Source: Marinobacter persicus (GTDB taxonomy: Bacteria; Pseudomonadota; Gammaproteobacteria; Pseudomonadales; Oleiphilaceae). Taken from it: 64,000 nucleotides of DNA. Shown here piece by piece: positions 48,083-64,000 of the stretch. The first letter of the stretch is position 1; each line of letters opens with the position of its first letter. A model generated the notes under the pieces. It saw only the letters and a list, made by a program, of their open reading frames with translations, searched no databases and was not told the DNA's origin. The position numbers and the translations under genes are program-made. The stretch covers positions 1 to 64,000 of the forward strand of contig NZ_FOSC01000011.1 of the NCBI RefSeq assembly GCF_900114155.1, in the 5' to 3' direction.

Positions 48083-48130
48083 CTTCCCCCCTCTCCCCAT
48101 CCCCTCTCCCTCCGGGGGAGAGGGGGGAAG
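48083..48130. repeat. C-rich inverted repeat between ettA and radA
   Basis: CTTCCCCCCTCTCCCC (48083-48098) and its exact complement (48115-48130) form a 16-bp stem. A second pyrimidine unit (CCCCTCTCCCTCC, 48101-48113) in the loop can pair instead with the same G-rich arm, giving two competing folds. It could end ettA transcription, but no T-run follows. Confidence 0.75.
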
Positions 48131-48163
48131 CATAACAACCACCTCACCCGCAGGAATCCCCCG

Positions 48164-49540
48164 ATGGCCAAAGCCAAAACCGCCTTCGTCTGCACCGAGT
48201 GCGGCGCCGATTACTCCAAGTGGCAGGGCCAGTGCACGGCCTGCCAGGCCTGGAACACCATCAGCGAAGTTCGCGGTGTTGCCGGGCCGGGTAAAGGCGC
48301 CCGCAGCGCCCGGTTTGAGGGCTACGCTGGCAGCCTGTCCGAGGTCAAAAGCCTGGACGACGTCAGCCTGGCGGAACAGCCACGCATCAGCACCGGCATG
48401 ATGGAGTTCGACCGGGTGCTGGGCGGCGGTCTGGTAGAAGGCTCTGCCGTACTGATGGGCGGCCATCCGGGCGCGGGCAAGAGCACCCTGCTGCTTCAGG
48501 CCGTGTGCCAGCTGGCCGCGAAAACCCCGGCGCTGTACGTCACCGGCGAGGAATCCCTGCAGCAGGTGGCCATGCGCGCCAAGCGCCTGAGCCTGCCCAC
48601 CAGCGATCTGAAAATGCTCTCGGAGACCAGTGTCGAGCGCCTGATGCAGGTGGCGGAAGCCGAGAAACCGCGCATTCTGGTGATCGACAGTATCCAGGTG
48701 ATGCACGTGGCCGACATTGAATCGGCCCCGGGCTCGGTCTCCCAGGTGCGCGAAAGCGCCGCCTACCTCACTCGTTTTGCCAAGCAGACCGGCACCATCC
48801 TGTTGCTGGTGGGCCATGTCACCAAGGACGGCAGCCTGGCCGGCCCGAAGGTACTGGAGCACATGATCGATTGCTCCATCCTGCTGGAAGGCTCCAGCGA
48901 CAGCCGTTACCGCACCCTGCGGGGTATCAAAAACCGCTTTGGTGCGGTGAATGAGCTGGGCGTATTCGCCATGCTGGAACAGGGCCTGAAAGAAGTGAAA
49001 AACCCCAGCGCTATCTTCCTGAACCGGGGCGAAGAAGCAGCGCCGGGCAGCGTGGTGATGGTGGTCTGGGAAGGCACCCGGCCCATGCTGGTGGAAATCC
49101 AGGCGCTGGTGGACATGGCCCAGGGCAGTTACCCCAGGCGCGTCGCGGTGGGTCTGGACCAGAACCGGCTGGCCATGCTGCTGGCTGTGTTGCACCGCCA
49201 CGGCGGCATGCACGTGGCGGATCAGGATGTGTTCGTGAACGTGGTGGGCGGCGTGAAAGTCGCCGAGACCAGTGCAGACCTGGCGCTACTGGCCGCCGTC
49301 GTCTCTTCCTTCCGCAATCGCGCCCTGCCTCAGGACCTGGTGATCTTCGGGGAAGTCGGCCTGTCCGGCGAAATCCGCCCGGTGCCCAGTGGCCAGGAGC
49401 GAATTTACGAGGCCGCCAAACACGGCTTTACCCGCGCGCTGGTACCCAAGGCAAACGTGCCACGCAAGCCGGTGGATGGCATGAAGGTGATTCCGGTGGC
49501 CAAGCTTTCGGATGCGCTATCGGCGTTGGAGGAGCTTTAA
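48164..49540 (+). CDS. radA: DNA repair protein RadA
   Basis: RecA-like helicase that extends branches in recombination and helps restart forks. 458 residues: N-terminal zinc finger CTECGADYSKWQGQCTAC, an ATPase domain with Walker A GHPGAGKST, the RadA motif KNRFG (GIKNRFGAVNELGVF), and a C-terminal Lon-protease-like domain (IFGEVGLSGEIRPVPSGQERIYEAAKHGF). Convergent with the PilZ gene, four bases apart. Confidence 0.97.
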   Translation: MAKAKTAFVCTECGADYSKWQGQCTACQAWNTISEVRGVAGPGKGARSARFEGYAGSLSEVKSLDDVSLAEQPRISTGMMEFDRVLGGGLVEGSAVLMGGHPGAGKSTLLLQAVCQLAAKTPALYVTGEESLQQVAMRAKRLSLPTSDLKMLSETSVERLMQVAEAEKPRILVIDSIQVMHVADIESAPGSVSQVRESAAYLTRFAKQTGTILLLVGHVTKDGSLAGPKVLEHMIDCSILLEGSSDSRYRTLRGIKNRFGAVNELGVFAMLEQGLKEVKNPSAIFLNRGEEAAPGSVVMVVWEGTRPMLVEIQALVDMAQGSYPRRVAVGLDQNRLAMLLAVLHRHGGMHVADQDVFVNVVGGVKVAETSADLALLAAVVSSFRNRALPQDLVIFGEVGLSGEIRPVPSGQERIYEAAKHGFTRALVPKANVPRKPVDGMKVIPVAKLSDALSALEEL

Positions 49541-49544
49541 CAGC

Positions 49545-49931
49545 TCACTCAATCATGTGAGCAAATTCCCGCTCCAGCATCGCGGGATCACCCAGATTCA
49601 GTTCCACCAGCCGCTTCAGGTGAGTCACACTGTCCAGATCGATGTACTGGCACTTAAAGCCCAGGTGGTCGTCTTCCACGTGCTTCAACTCCACCGCCAT
49701 GACAATCGCCCGCTCGTGGTCATCCAGATGCACCACCAGCTCACAGGGTTTGTTCAACTGCGCTGACCAGCCCCGGGGCTTTCTGACCAGGACACCCTGC
49801 AGCGAAATATCCAGCACCTCCGTTTGCCACACCTCTTCCTCACAGTGCAGCTCACACACGGCATCGAATTCGATACGGTGGAATTGGCGTTTTTCAGGGG
49901 ATTGAGACAAGGGAAGCTCCTGACAAATCAA
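49545..49931 (-). CDS. PilZ domain protein, putative c-di-GMP receptor
   Basis: 128 residues forming a single PilZ domain. Both c-di-GMP contacts are there: R-x3-R (RQFHR) at about residues 15-19 and D-x-S-x2-G (DISLQG) at about 41-46. No signal or membrane segment. It may link c-di-GMP to the pilus functions encoded nearby, but nothing in the context shows its partner; it is alone between radA and hemE. Confidence 0.85.
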   Translation of the reverse strand: MICQELPLSQSPEKRQFHRIEFDAVCELHCEEEVWQTEVLDISLQGVLVRKPRGWSAQLNKPCELVVHLDDHERAIVMAVELKHVEDDHLGFKCQYIDLDSVTHLKRLVELNLGDPAMLEREFAHMIE

Positions 49932-50001
49932 TGGTTCCTGTCAGAACTATAGTCCTTAATGGGAAGTAATCAAAGAGCTACCACCCATGCTCGGAAGCGG
50001 G

Positions 50002-50101
50002 CGGTTGGGACGGCCTCCGAAAAATTTCGAAGGCCAGGGATGGCCTGAGAGAAGCGCTCAGGGAAGAGCTCGTAGCGGTTTTTCGGAGGCCGTCCCAACC
50101 G
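50002..50101. repeat. long double-hairpin element, copy D
   Basis: A perfect 23-bp stem (50002-50024 with 50079-50101), extendable with mismatches to about 49993-50110, encloses a 54-base core. On the minus strand the core contains GGCCA-TCCC-TGGCC and a weaker CTC-TTCCCT-GAG hairpin. The core shares with A-C mainly its structure and loop bases. It ends 24 bases before the hemE stop (15 if extended). Confidence 0.82.
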
Positions 50102-50125
50102 AACGCCTCCCCAAAAGCTCGCAGG

Positions 50126-51190
50126 CTACGAGTGATACTGCGGACTCAACTCCACAACCGCCTCAATAAACGCCCCCGCATGCTCCGGATCCACATCCGG
50201 CGTAATGCCGTGGCCCAGGTTGAAGATATGACCGGTACCGGGACCATAGCGCTTCAGGATATCCGCCACTTCCTCGCGAATGCGCTCCTTGGGTGCATAC
50301 AGCATGGCCGGGTCCATATTGCCCTGCAGCGCCACCTTATCGCCCACACGACGGCGGGCATCGCCGATATCCGTGGTCCAGTCCAGCCCGACGGCATCGG
50401 CACCGGAATCGGCGATCGACTCCAGCCACTGGCCACCATTCTTGGTGAACAACACCACCGGCACACGACGACCGTCGTTCTCGCGGATCAGACCATCAAC
50501 AATCTTCTTCATGTAGCGAAGTGAGAATTCCTCGTACGCCCAGCCGGTCAGCACACCGCCCCAGGTATCAAAGATCTGCACGGCCTGGGCACCCGCCCGG
50601 ATCTGACCATTCAGGTAATCAATCACCGAATCCGCCAGATGATCCAGCAAACGATGCATCACCTCAGGCTGACCATACATCAGCTTTTTGGCTTCCGAGA
50701 AGGTTTTCGAAGAACCGCCCTCGATCATGTAGGTGGCCAGAGTCCACGGGCTACCGGAAAAGCCAATCAGCGGCACACGGCCGTTGAGTTCCCGGCGAAT
50801 GGTGGAGACCGCATTCATCACGTAATCCAGGTCCACGTCCGCTTTCAGGTCAGGCAAGGCCGCCACATCGGCTTCCGAGCGGATCACGTTGCGGAATTTC
50901 GGGCCTTCGCCGGTTTCGAAATACAGGCCCAGGCCCAGAGCATCCGGAATGGTCAGGATGTCGGAAAAAAGAATGGCGGCATCCAGCGGGAAGCGCTCGA
51001 GCGGCTGCAGGGTCACTTCGCAGGCCAAAGGCGTGTTCTTGCACAGACTGAGAAAATCACCGGCTTTGGCGCGGGTGGCGCGATATTCCGGCAGGTAGCG
51101 GCCGGCCTGGCGCATCATCCATACCGGCGTGCGATCCACGGGCTGGCGCATCAGGGCGCGCAGAAAGCGGTCATTTTTCAGCTCAGTCAT
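50126..51190 (-). CDS. hemE: uroporphyrinogen decarboxylase
   Basis: Removes four carboxyl groups from uroporphyrinogen III to give coproporphyrinogen in heme synthesis. 354 residues from ATG 51190 ([37 protein letters not shown]); the frame is open to 51280 but that part lies in the intergenic terminator zone. The binding-loop motif [10 protein letters not shown] and [20 protein letters not shown] are present. Downstream of gltD in the conserved Pseudomonas order, but separated by a terminator. Confidence 0.96.
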   Translation of the reverse strand: MTELKNDRFLRALMRQPVDRTPVWMMRQAGRYLPEYRATRAKAGDFLSLCKNTPLACEVTLQPLERFPLDAAILFSDILTIPDALGLGLYFETGEGPKFRNVIRSEADVAALPDLKADVDLDYVMNAVSTIRRELNGRVPLIGFSGSPWTLATYMIEGGSSKTFSEAKKLMYGQPEVMHRLLDHLADSVIDYLNGQIRAGAQAVQIFDTWGGVLTGWAYEEFSLRYMKKIVDGLIRENDGRRVPVVLFTKNGGQWLESIADSGADAVGLDWTTDIGDARRRVGDKVALQGNMDPAMLYAPKERIREEVADILKRYGPGTGHIFNLGHGITPDVDPEHAGAFIEAVVELSPQYHS

Positions 51191-51254
51191 AATCATTCCA
51201 GCGTGTTGGTAAATAGACGGATAATGGGGAGCAATGATACCCCGTTTGCAGGAA

Positions 51255-51289
51255 TAAAAAAGGGCGGTTTGCCGAAGCAAGCCGCCCTT
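51255..51289 (-). terminator. terminator after gltBD
   Basis: On the minus strand AAGGGCGGCTTGC pairs with GCAAACCGCCCTT around TTCG, with one G-U pair, then TTTTTT. It lies about 20 bases past the gltD stop, so gltBD and hemE are separate units. Confidence 0.88.
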
Positions 51290-51311
51290 CTGACACCGGT
51301 CAAGCCGTTAA

Positions 51312-57192
<5,881 letters not shown>

Positions 57193-57234
57193 AAGCGTTC
57201 TCTCGCGTAGAAATGCTTTGCCATCAGCCGTTTG

Positions 57235-57251
57235 CGCACCACGATAGTGCA
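57235..57251. promoter_or_regulatory. NtrC-like site, downstream of the gltB promoter
   Basis: Minus-strand TGCACTATCGTGGTGCG matches the NtrC palindrome TGCACY-N4-TGGTGCA at all defined positions but the last. It lies between the promoter and the gltB start, where binding could repress. Confidence 0.5.
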
Positions 57252-57286
57252 CAATTTGTACTGACACCTAAAAAAAGGGGGATGGG

Positions 57287-57315
57287 ATTCTACGCACGTA
57301 AAACTACGTATGCAA
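57287..57315 (-). promoter_or_regulatory. gltB promoter (sigma-70)
   Basis: TTGCAT (complement of 57310-57315), 17-base spacer, TAGAAT (complement of 57287-57292), about 95 bases upstream of the gltB start. No convincing sigma-54 (GG-N10-GC with TTGGCAC) element is visible. Confidence 0.65.
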
Positions 57316-57352
57316 GAATTTTCATGCCTTGTTGCAAGAATAGCCGACTTTA

Positions 57353-57369
57353 TGCACCAGGGTGGTGCA
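57353..57369. promoter_or_regulatory. NtrC-like site, upstream of the gltB promoter
   Basis: TGCACCAGGGTGGTGCA is a perfect 7-bp palindrome with a 3-base centre and matches the NtrC enhancer consensus. It lies about 40 bases upstream of the -35 and immediately after the damX stop. Confidence 0.6.
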
Positions 57370-57370
57370 A

Positions 57371-58834
<1,464 letters not shown>

Positions 58835-58837
58835 ACG

Positions 58838-59932
58838 TTATCCCTGATGAATAAAAGCCTGCAAAGTTGCCTGAAGGTTCTCGGGACTGGCATCCGCAGT
58901 CACGTATGCGTCACCCAAAGAACGGAGCAGCACCAGACGCAATGCACCATCCACATTTTTCTTGTCGACCGCCATCAGACCCATAAAGTCCTCAACCGAC
59001 ATGCCTTCCGGCGCGCGGTCAGGCAGTGAGGCACGGCGAATCAGTGCAACGGCTCTTGCCTGATCGTCCCTACTGATCTTACCCTCACGTACCGACAGGT
59101 CGGCCGCCATCATCATGCCGGTCCCCACGGCCTCTCCATGCAACCAGTTACCATAACCGGCAAAGGTTTCAATGGCGTGGCCAAAGGTATGCCCAAGATT
59201 CAGTATGGCCCTCAAACCACCCTCTTTCTCGTCCTGGGCCACTACATCCGCCTTGCATTGACATGAGCGATAAATGGCCTCGCCCAACGCCGTGGGCTCC
59301 AGCGAAACCAGCGCATTCATGTTCTGTTCAAGCCAGACCAGGAAAGGCTCGTCACGAATCAGTCCGTATTTGATGACCTCCGCCAGCCCGGCGGACACCT
59401 CTCTCGGCGGCAGGGTATTCAGCGTATCGGCGTCAATCAGCACCGCCTCGGGCTGGTGAAAGGCGCCCACCATGTTTTTACCCAGCGGGTGGTTGATGCC
59501 TGTCTTGCCACCAACCGAAGAGTCCACCTGGGATAACAGCGTGGTCGGAATCTGGATAAAAGGTACGCCACGCTGGTAGCTGGCTGCCGCAAAGCCCGTC
59601 ATATCCCCAACAACACCACCGCCCAGAGCCACCAGGGTGGTTTTCCGGGTGTGACGCTTTTCAAGCAGGGCAGTAAAAATCAGGTTAAGGGTCTGCCAGT
59701 CTTTGTATTTCTCGCCATCGGGCAATACCACGACATCGATCGCTTTACCGGGGAAACAGGCTTTTGCCTGCTCAAGATAAAGCGGTGCAACCGTATCGTT
59801 GGTGACGATCATCACCTGATTTCCAACCACCCAGGGGGTCAGATCAAACTCACCCAGCAAATGCTGACCGATGATGATCGGGTAGCTGCGCTCCCCGAGA
59901 TCTACCTCAAGCTCACGAAGTACCTTTTGCAT
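58838..59932 (-). CDS. aroB: 3-dehydroquinate synthase
   Basis: Second step of the shikimate pathway, NAD- and zinc-dependent cyclisation of DAHP. 364 residues; [76 protein letters not shown] and the zinc ligands in [11 protein letters not shown] are all present. ATG lies within the last 20 bases of aroK. Operon aroK-aroB-damX. Confidence 0.97.
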   Translation of the reverse strand: MQKVLRELEVDLGERSYPIIIGQHLLGEFDLTPWVVGNQVMIVTNDTVAPLYLEQAKACFPGKAIDVVVLPDGEKYKDWQTLNLIFTALLEKRHTRKTTLVALGGGVVGDMTGFAAASYQRGVPFIQIPTTLLSQVDSSVGGKTGINHPLGKNMVGAFHQPEAVLIDADTLNTLPPREVSAGLAEVIKYGLIRDEPFLVWLEQNMNALVSLEPTALGEAIYRSCQCKADVVAQDEKEGGLRAILNLGHTFGHAIETFAGYGNWLHGEAVGTGMMMAADLSVREGKISRDDQARAVALIRRASLPDRAPEGMSVEDFMGLMAVDKKNVDGALRLVLLRSLGDAYVTADASPENLQATLQAFIHQG

Positions 59933-60491
59933 ACTGACGACCTTGTTTTCGACGCTGGCGCTTCTGCCGGGGCGTTTTAGGATTCAATCGGTTAACCAGT
60001 TGCCGGACCACCAAACGGGGACTCTTCCTGTCGGTAAACATCACGATATCGGCCAGTTCGGTATAAATGGGGTCACGCACGGCAAACAGGTTGCGTAACA
60101 CTGCTTCCGGATTGTCGTTTTGCAGAAGCGGCCGGTTCCGGTCCTTGCGGGTTCGCTCCACCTGCTGCTCAAGGGAGGTCCGCAAATACACCACAACCGC
60201 GTCTTTTTTCAGGAATTCGTGATTTTCCCGGCGCATGACAGCGCCACCACCGGTGGCCAGCACGGTACACGACGCTTCGGACAGCTCCCGCAACATGGCG
60301 GATTCACGCTGGCGAAAACCGTCTTCCCCTTCAACATCAAAAATCCACGGGATGTTGGCACCACAACGCTCCTCGATTATGCGATCGGAATCCAGAAACC
60401 GGTAACCCAGCTCCTTGGCAAGCATTCGGCCGATAGTGCTTTTTCCGGCCCCCATGGGCCCAACCAGAACAACACGTTTGGGCAAAGTCAT
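59913..60491 (-). CDS. aroK: shikimate kinase
   Basis: Phosphorylates shikimate. 192 residues: P-loop [18 protein letters not shown] (about 12-20), shikimate-binding DSDRIIEE and [21 protein letters not shown], and the arginine lid [11 protein letters not shown]. The tail after about residue 172 is Arg/Lys-rich ([10 protein letters not shown]) and longer than in E. coli AroK. Conserved order after pilQ, but a terminator lies between. Confidence 0.96.
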   Translation of the reverse strand: MTLPKRVVLVGPMGAGKSTIGRMLAKELGYRFLDSDRIIEERCGANIPWIFDVEGEDGFRQRESAMLRELSEASCTVLATGGGAVMRRENHEFLKKDAVVVYLRTSLEQQVERTRKDRNRPLLQNDNPEAVLRNLFAVRDPIYTELADIVMFTDRKSPRLVVRQLVNRLNPKTPRQKRQRRKQGRQYAKGTS

Positions 60492-60583
60492 AATTTCCGC
60501 TCAACAGCTTTCAAGCCGGTGAGAATAGCACAGGGCGCCGCTTTCCATAAGTCAGACCATGATCAGGCAAACACCAGGGCATA

Positions 60584-60613
60584 AAAAAACCGCCGGATTA
60601 ACGGCGGTTTTTT
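60584..60613. terminator. terminator between pilQ and aroK
   Basis: Perfect stem AAAAAACCGCCG / CGGCGGTTTTTT with a 6-base loop. A and T runs on both sides; in the minus direction it ends pilNOPQ transcription, so aroKB-damX should use its own promoter. Confidence 0.9.
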
Positions 60614-60626
60614 ATGCAAGTCCCGA

Positions 60627-62780
60627 TTAACGGAGCAAATCGGTTTTGACGATTTTCGGAGTAATGAAAATCAGCAGCTCCGCCCGCTCGTCAATCTTCT
60701 CGGTGCGCTTGAACAGGCGCCCGACATAGGGAATGTCACCCAGGAACGGTGTTTTGGTGGTTTGGGTCGCCTTCTCGGACTGGAAAATGCCACCAAGCAC
60801 CACGGTTTCGCCGTCAGCCGTCAACACCTGCGTGGCAACCTCGTTGGTGTTGATAGACGGGATACCCGCCGTTACTTCGCCCCGGGAATCCTGGCTGACC
60901 ACCAGATCCATGATGATCTTGTCATCCGGAGTAATTTGCGGAGTGACTTCCAGAGACAGTACCGCCTCCTTAAAGGATACTGATGTAGCGCCGCTAGACG
61001 AGGCTTCCTGATACGGAATTTCCTCACCGGATTTAATCGTGGCTGTCTGGCGGTCAGCGGTCAGGACCCTCGGCTGTGAAACCACCTCAGCTTTACCGTC
61101 CGTTTCAAGCGCTGACAGCTCCAGATCGACCAGAAAATCATCACTACCAAACCCAATTGCGAACGATGAGGCGCCCTCACCAGTAACGCCAAGGTTAACT
61201 CCAAGAGCTCCCGGGAAAGAGATCTCGCCATCACCACCTTCAGCTGCATCACGAGCTTCCTGAAGCGTCTCCTGCGAACCACCAATGGTGATCACGTCAT
61301 TGCCGTTCACGTCATATGCCGCTCCACCCCAGCGAACACCAAGATCTTCAGACACGTTAGTCTGCGCACGGACAATCCGGGCTTCGATCGACACCTGGCG
61401 CACCGGCACGTCCCAGGTATCCACCAGCCGGCGAATTTCTTCCAGCTTCTCGGCTGTCTCACGCACACTGATGGTGTTGGTGCGCGCGTCAGAGGAAACG
61501 AAGCCTCGGGAAGAGACCAGGTCCTTGTCCGCCTGGATGAGTGAAACAATATCGGCCGCCTTGGCGTAGTTCACCTGAATGATATCCAGACGAATCGGGG
61601 CCAGTTCGGCAATCTGTTTGTCGGTTTCCAGCTCCAGCTTTTCCCGGGCAGCAATTTCATCCGCCGGAGCAACCAGCAGGACATTGCCAATCTGTCGCTT
61701 GTCCAGGCCCTTGGTTTTCAGGATCAGGTCCAGGGCCTGATCCCAGGGAACATTCTGCAGGCGCAAGGTAATGCTGCCACCGACGGTGTCACTGGCGACC
61801 AGGTTCAGGCCCGTGAAATCGGCGATCAGCTGCAGCACCGAACGCACTTCGATATCCTGGAAGTTCAGGGACAACTTGTCGCCGGTGTACGGGAATTTTT
61901 CTTCACGGCGGGATTCCGCCTCTTCTTCGGTCAGTTGCTCAACACTGACTGTGAACTCGGAGCCGGATTGGTAGGCAATATAGTCGTATGCACCTTCAGG
62001 CTGAATCTCTATCGTCGCCTGGCCGGCTTCAATAAAGGTGTCCACACGGGACACCGGCGTGGCAAAATCGGTAACGTCGAGACGGCGGCGCAGGTTGTCT
62101 GGCACGGTCAGTCCCGGCATGGTCAAACGAATACGGCCACCGCGCTCAACCAGGTTCACATCAGCCTTGCTGCTACCCAGGTCAACAATAACCCGGCCTT
62201 CGCCGTCTTTGCCGCGGCGGAAATCAACGCCGGCAAGCGCATCACCATCACCTGATGCCGCACCCGTATCCCGCCCCTGCAGGGCGGCTTCCGCCCTAGC
62301 CATACCGGAGCTTTCGGCAGCCGCTGCCGGCTCCTGCTCCGCCACCTGCTGGTCACCACCAATGGTCATGACCAGGGCGTTGTCTTCCCGGCGGGTTTCA
62401 TAGGGCACCAGATCAATGAGATTGAAAATCAGGCGAGTGCGTTCGCCCGCTTCCACCACCGTCACACTTTGGGCATTGCCATTACCCAGGGAAATGCTGC
62501 GCTGGTTCAGGCCGCTGCGGGTATCCCGAAGGTCCAGCGCAATACGGGCCGGGCGCTCGATGGTGTAACCGGATGGTTCCGGCGGGGCGCCATCAAATTC
62601 AAGCGTGACTTCCAACGCCTCCCCCGGCAGCGATGTAAACGATACATCCTCCAGCGTGACCGCGCTGGCCAGGCTGCTCCACAACCCTACGGCAATAATG
62701 CCGGCACATACCTTGATTGTTTTGAACATCGCTAGCCTCGACCCCAATACTTTTGCTGCATTCATGGTTCTTGTGTTCAT
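60627..62780 (-). CDS. pilQ: type IV pilus secretin PilQ
   Basis: Forms the outer-membrane channel for the pilus. 717 residues from ATG 62780, with AGGAG upstream; signal peptide ends about residue 40 (GIIAVGLWSSLASA). Two AMIN domains bind peptidoglycan (about 45-140 and 165-260), then an STN/secretin N0 domain (SLNFQDIEVRSVLQLIADFTGLNLVASD), N1 domain, and the secretin pore (about 480-715) with ITPKIVKTD at the end. Acidic inserts (DAAEGGDGEISFPG) sit in the pore domain. Last gene of the pilMNOPQ cluster. Confidence 0.96.
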   Translation of the reverse strand: MNTRTMNAAKVLGSRLAMFKTIKVCAGIIAVGLWSSLASAVTLEDVSFTSLPGEALEVTLEFDGAPPEPSGYTIERPARIALDLRDTRSGLNQRSISLGNGNAQSVTVVEAGERTRLIFNLIDLVPYETRREDNALVMTIGGDQQVAEQEPAAAAESSGMARAEAALQGRDTGAASGDGDALAGVDFRRGKDGEGRVIVDLGSSKADVNLVERGGRIRLTMPGLTVPDNLRRRLDVTDFATPVSRVDTFIEAGQATIEIQPEGAYDYIAYQSGSEFTVSVEQLTEEEAESRREEKFPYTGDKLSLNFQDIEVRSVLQLIADFTGLNLVASDTVGGSITLRLQNVPWDQALDLILKTKGLDKRQIGNVLLVAPADEIAAREKLELETDKQIAELAPIRLDIIQVNYAKAADIVSLIQADKDLVSSRGFVSSDARTNTISVRETAEKLEEIRRLVDTWDVPVRQVSIEARIVRAQTNVSEDLGVRWGGAAYDVNGNDVITIGGSQETLQEARDAAEGGDGEISFPGALGVNLGVTGEGASSFAIGFGSDDFLVDLELSALETDGKAEVVSQPRVLTADRQTATIKSGEEIPYQEASSSGATSVSFKEAVLSLEVTPQITPDDKIIMDLVVSQDSRGEVTAGIPSINTNEVATQVLTADGETVVLGGIFQSEKATQTTKTPFLGDIPYVGRLFKRTEKIDERAELLIFITPKIVKTDLLR

Positions 62781-62794
62781 CCTTTTACCGCTCC

Positions 62795-63343
62795 TCAGCC
62801 TTCATCCAGAGACAGGGAGCGCGGGCGTTCAACCCATCCGCCCCGACCATTGGGAACGATTTCAATCAGTTCGATATGGGTTTCATTAATACCGGCAATC
62901 CGGCCGTAATTCTTGCCCATGTAGTTGCCGGTTTTCACCCGATGCACCACGCCGGTTCCGTCTTCCACCAGTGCGTACATCACACCGTCAGTGCCCTCGA
63001 GAGTACCGACCATCGACAGGGAACTGATCTGGAAATTCTCAAGCACCTCTTTCGGCCGATCCAGATCCGGCTCCACCTCGCTGACCGGCTGTTCTTCCAC
63101 CATGGTCAACTGAACCTCAATGGGGGGTTCAAACGGCGCTCGCCGGTCGGCCGCCGAATAACTGAATGCCTCATACGCCTGGAATTCCGGCAAGGGCTCC
63201 ACATGCCCCCGGGGTTTGGCCCGTGTGTCAGCCATGAACTTGTCCAGATCGGAAAAGCCATCACTCTGGGAACACGCCGCCAGCAATGAGGCCAGACACA
63301 CGCTCAGCCAGGCTTTTCCTGCATGCTTTCCTGTCATGCTCAT
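62795..63343 (-). CDS. pilP: type IV pilus inner-membrane lipoprotein PilP
   Basis: 182 residues; lipoprotein signal with lipobox LLAAC (Cys at residue 24). Links the PilN/PilO complex to the PilQ secretin: an extended N-terminal half is followed by the beta-domain with LVEDGTGVVHRVKTGNYMGKNYGRIAGI. ATG overlaps the pilO stop (63340-63343). Confidence 0.95.
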   Translation of the reverse strand: MSMTGKHAGKAWLSVCLASLLAACSQSDGFSDLDKFMADTRAKPRGHVEPLPEFQAYEAFSYSAADRRAPFEPPIEVQLTMVEEQPVSEVEPDLDRPKEVLENFQISSLSMVGTLEGTDGVMYALVEDGTGVVHRVKTGNYMGKNYGRIAGINETHIELIEIVPNGRGGWVERPRSLSLDEG

Positions 63344-63951
63344 TCTCCAGCCCGGTAGCGGTAGGTACGGGCTACAACCTGCATATCAAGCTGATCGCCA
63401 TCTCCGCCTGTTGGTTTGATGGTTAAATCGTGCAACGTCACAATCCGCGGCAGGCCGGCAACACTGCTGACAAAGGAGGCCAGCTCATGGTAGGAACCAG
63501 ACACCCGGATGTTGATCGGCAATTCAGAATAGAAATCCCGCTGCTGCTCGGGCTGCAACGCAACCTCCTGCAGAGACAGACCACTACCCAGGGCAGTGTT
63601 GGTTATATCTTCCAGCAACCCCGGAACCTCGGTCTCACTGGGCAGCTGCCGCACCAGGGCCCCAAAGGTTTCCTGCATCTCCTCCATCTGCTGCTTGAAG
63701 GTGTCCAGGTTGGCAACCTGGTAAGCCTTGGTTTCGTAGGTCTGCTTGAGCTCCTGCTCCTGCTGTTCAACCCTTTCCAGCTGTGCGTACTGATCCTTGA
63801 TGAAAAACCAGTAGGCGCCACCGAGAATCAATCCGAACACGATCAGCGCCACAATCGCCTTGACCGGAGCCGGCCAGATACCGGCGTTATTGATGTCCAG
63901 GTCGTTGATATCGAAATCGTTCAGTTTTTTAAGCGAGTCCGCGAGGCTCAT
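63340..63951 (-). CDS. pilO: type IV pilus inner-membrane protein PilO
   Basis: 203 residues. A short cytosolic N-terminus is followed by one membrane helix (about 32-50, AIVALIVFGLILGGAYWFF), a coiled coil (about 55-95, QLERVEQQEQELKQTYETKA), and a ferredoxin-like periplasmic domain ending near VVARTYRYRAGE. Pairs with PilN to align the assembly. ATG overlaps the pilN stop by four bases. Confidence 0.95.
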   Translation of the reverse strand: MSLADSLKKLNDFDINDLDINNAGIWPAPVKAIVALIVFGLILGGAYWFFIKDQYAQLERVEQQEQELKQTYETKAYQVANLDTFKQQMEEMQETFGALVRQLPSETEVPGLLEDITNTALGSGLSLQEVALQPEQQRDFYSELPINIRVSGSYHELASFVSSVAGLPRIVTLHDLTIKPTGGDGDQLDMQVVARTYRYRAGE

Positions 63952-64000
63952 TCCTTATCCTCCCCTTCGGGCTCAGGTGTTTTCTGCTGCACAGACAGGT
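63948..64000 (-). CDS. pilN: type IV pilus protein PilN, C-terminal end only
   Basis: Only the last 16 complete codons are in the window, reading LSVQQKTPEPEGEDKE before TGA. The stop overlaps the pilO start (ATGA). Identity is inferred from position, since pilN precedes pilO in this conserved cluster; the fragment alone would not be diagnostic. Confidence 0.65.
   Translation of the reverse strand, partial: LSVQQKTPEPEGEDKE

Overview
The window is chromosomal DNA from a GC-rich gammaproteobacterium. Gene content and order match the Pseudomonas/Marinobacter lineage, and Marinobacter or a close relative is the best guess; this rests on recognised protein families and synteny, not on a database search. 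Nearly everything is conserved core genome. I see no prophage, insertion sequence, integron, CRISPR array, plasmid gene or tRNA.

Layout. 1-500: upstream control region of an rRNA operon reading left out of the window, with three tandem promoters and a boxA. 511-4711 (-): ilvI-ilvH-ilvC for branched-chain amino acids, then pssA for phospholipid. 5188-13031: a DUF4124 protein, clpB behind a sigma-32-type promoter, rluD-pgeF, bamD, nadE. 13149-23492: type IV pilus control and tip genes: pilS, a frameshifted pilR and fimT on +, and fimU-pilV-pilW-pilX-(small secreted ORF)-pilY1-pilE on -. The pseudopilin part is visibly more AT-rich than its surroundings. 23640-31301 (-): murJ-ribF-ileS-lspA-fkpB-ispH. 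31582-36234: rpsT, proB, obgE, rpmA, rplU, ispB. 36378-39612: a glutathionyl-hydroquinone reductase-like protein, a LysR regulator, a DUF2057 lipoprotein and a DUF6316-like small protein. 39609-46212 (-): glyA, then nrdR-ribD-ribBX-ribH-nusB-thiL-pgpA, without the riboflavin synthase gene often found between ribD and ribB. 46413-51190: ettA, radA, a PilZ protein, hemE. 51312-63951 (-): pilN(partial)-pilO-pilP-pilQ, aroK-aroB-damX, gltB-gltD.

How it fits together. Two separate regions serve one machine: pilNOPQ build the envelope-spanning pilus channel and fimT/fimU/pilVWX/pilY1/pilE build the pilus tip, with PilS-PilR as the expected transcriptional switch. pilR has lost one base near its 3' end, so its DNA-binding helix-turn-helix is out of frame. 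gltBD carries two NtrC-like palindromes bracketing a good sigma-70 promoter, which suggests nitrogen control.

The most unusual non-coding signal is a family of four long hairpin elements (about 8505-8608, 24620-24728, 36250-36362, 50002-50101), each just downstream of a stop codon. Every copy has a perfect outer stem of 20-29 bp whose sequence is unrelated between copies, enclosing a related core of two small hairpins with TCCA/TCCC loops. Read on the other strand, all eight small hairpins carry A[G/T]GGA in the loop, the signature of CsrA/RsmA binding sites. I do not know a named family that fits.
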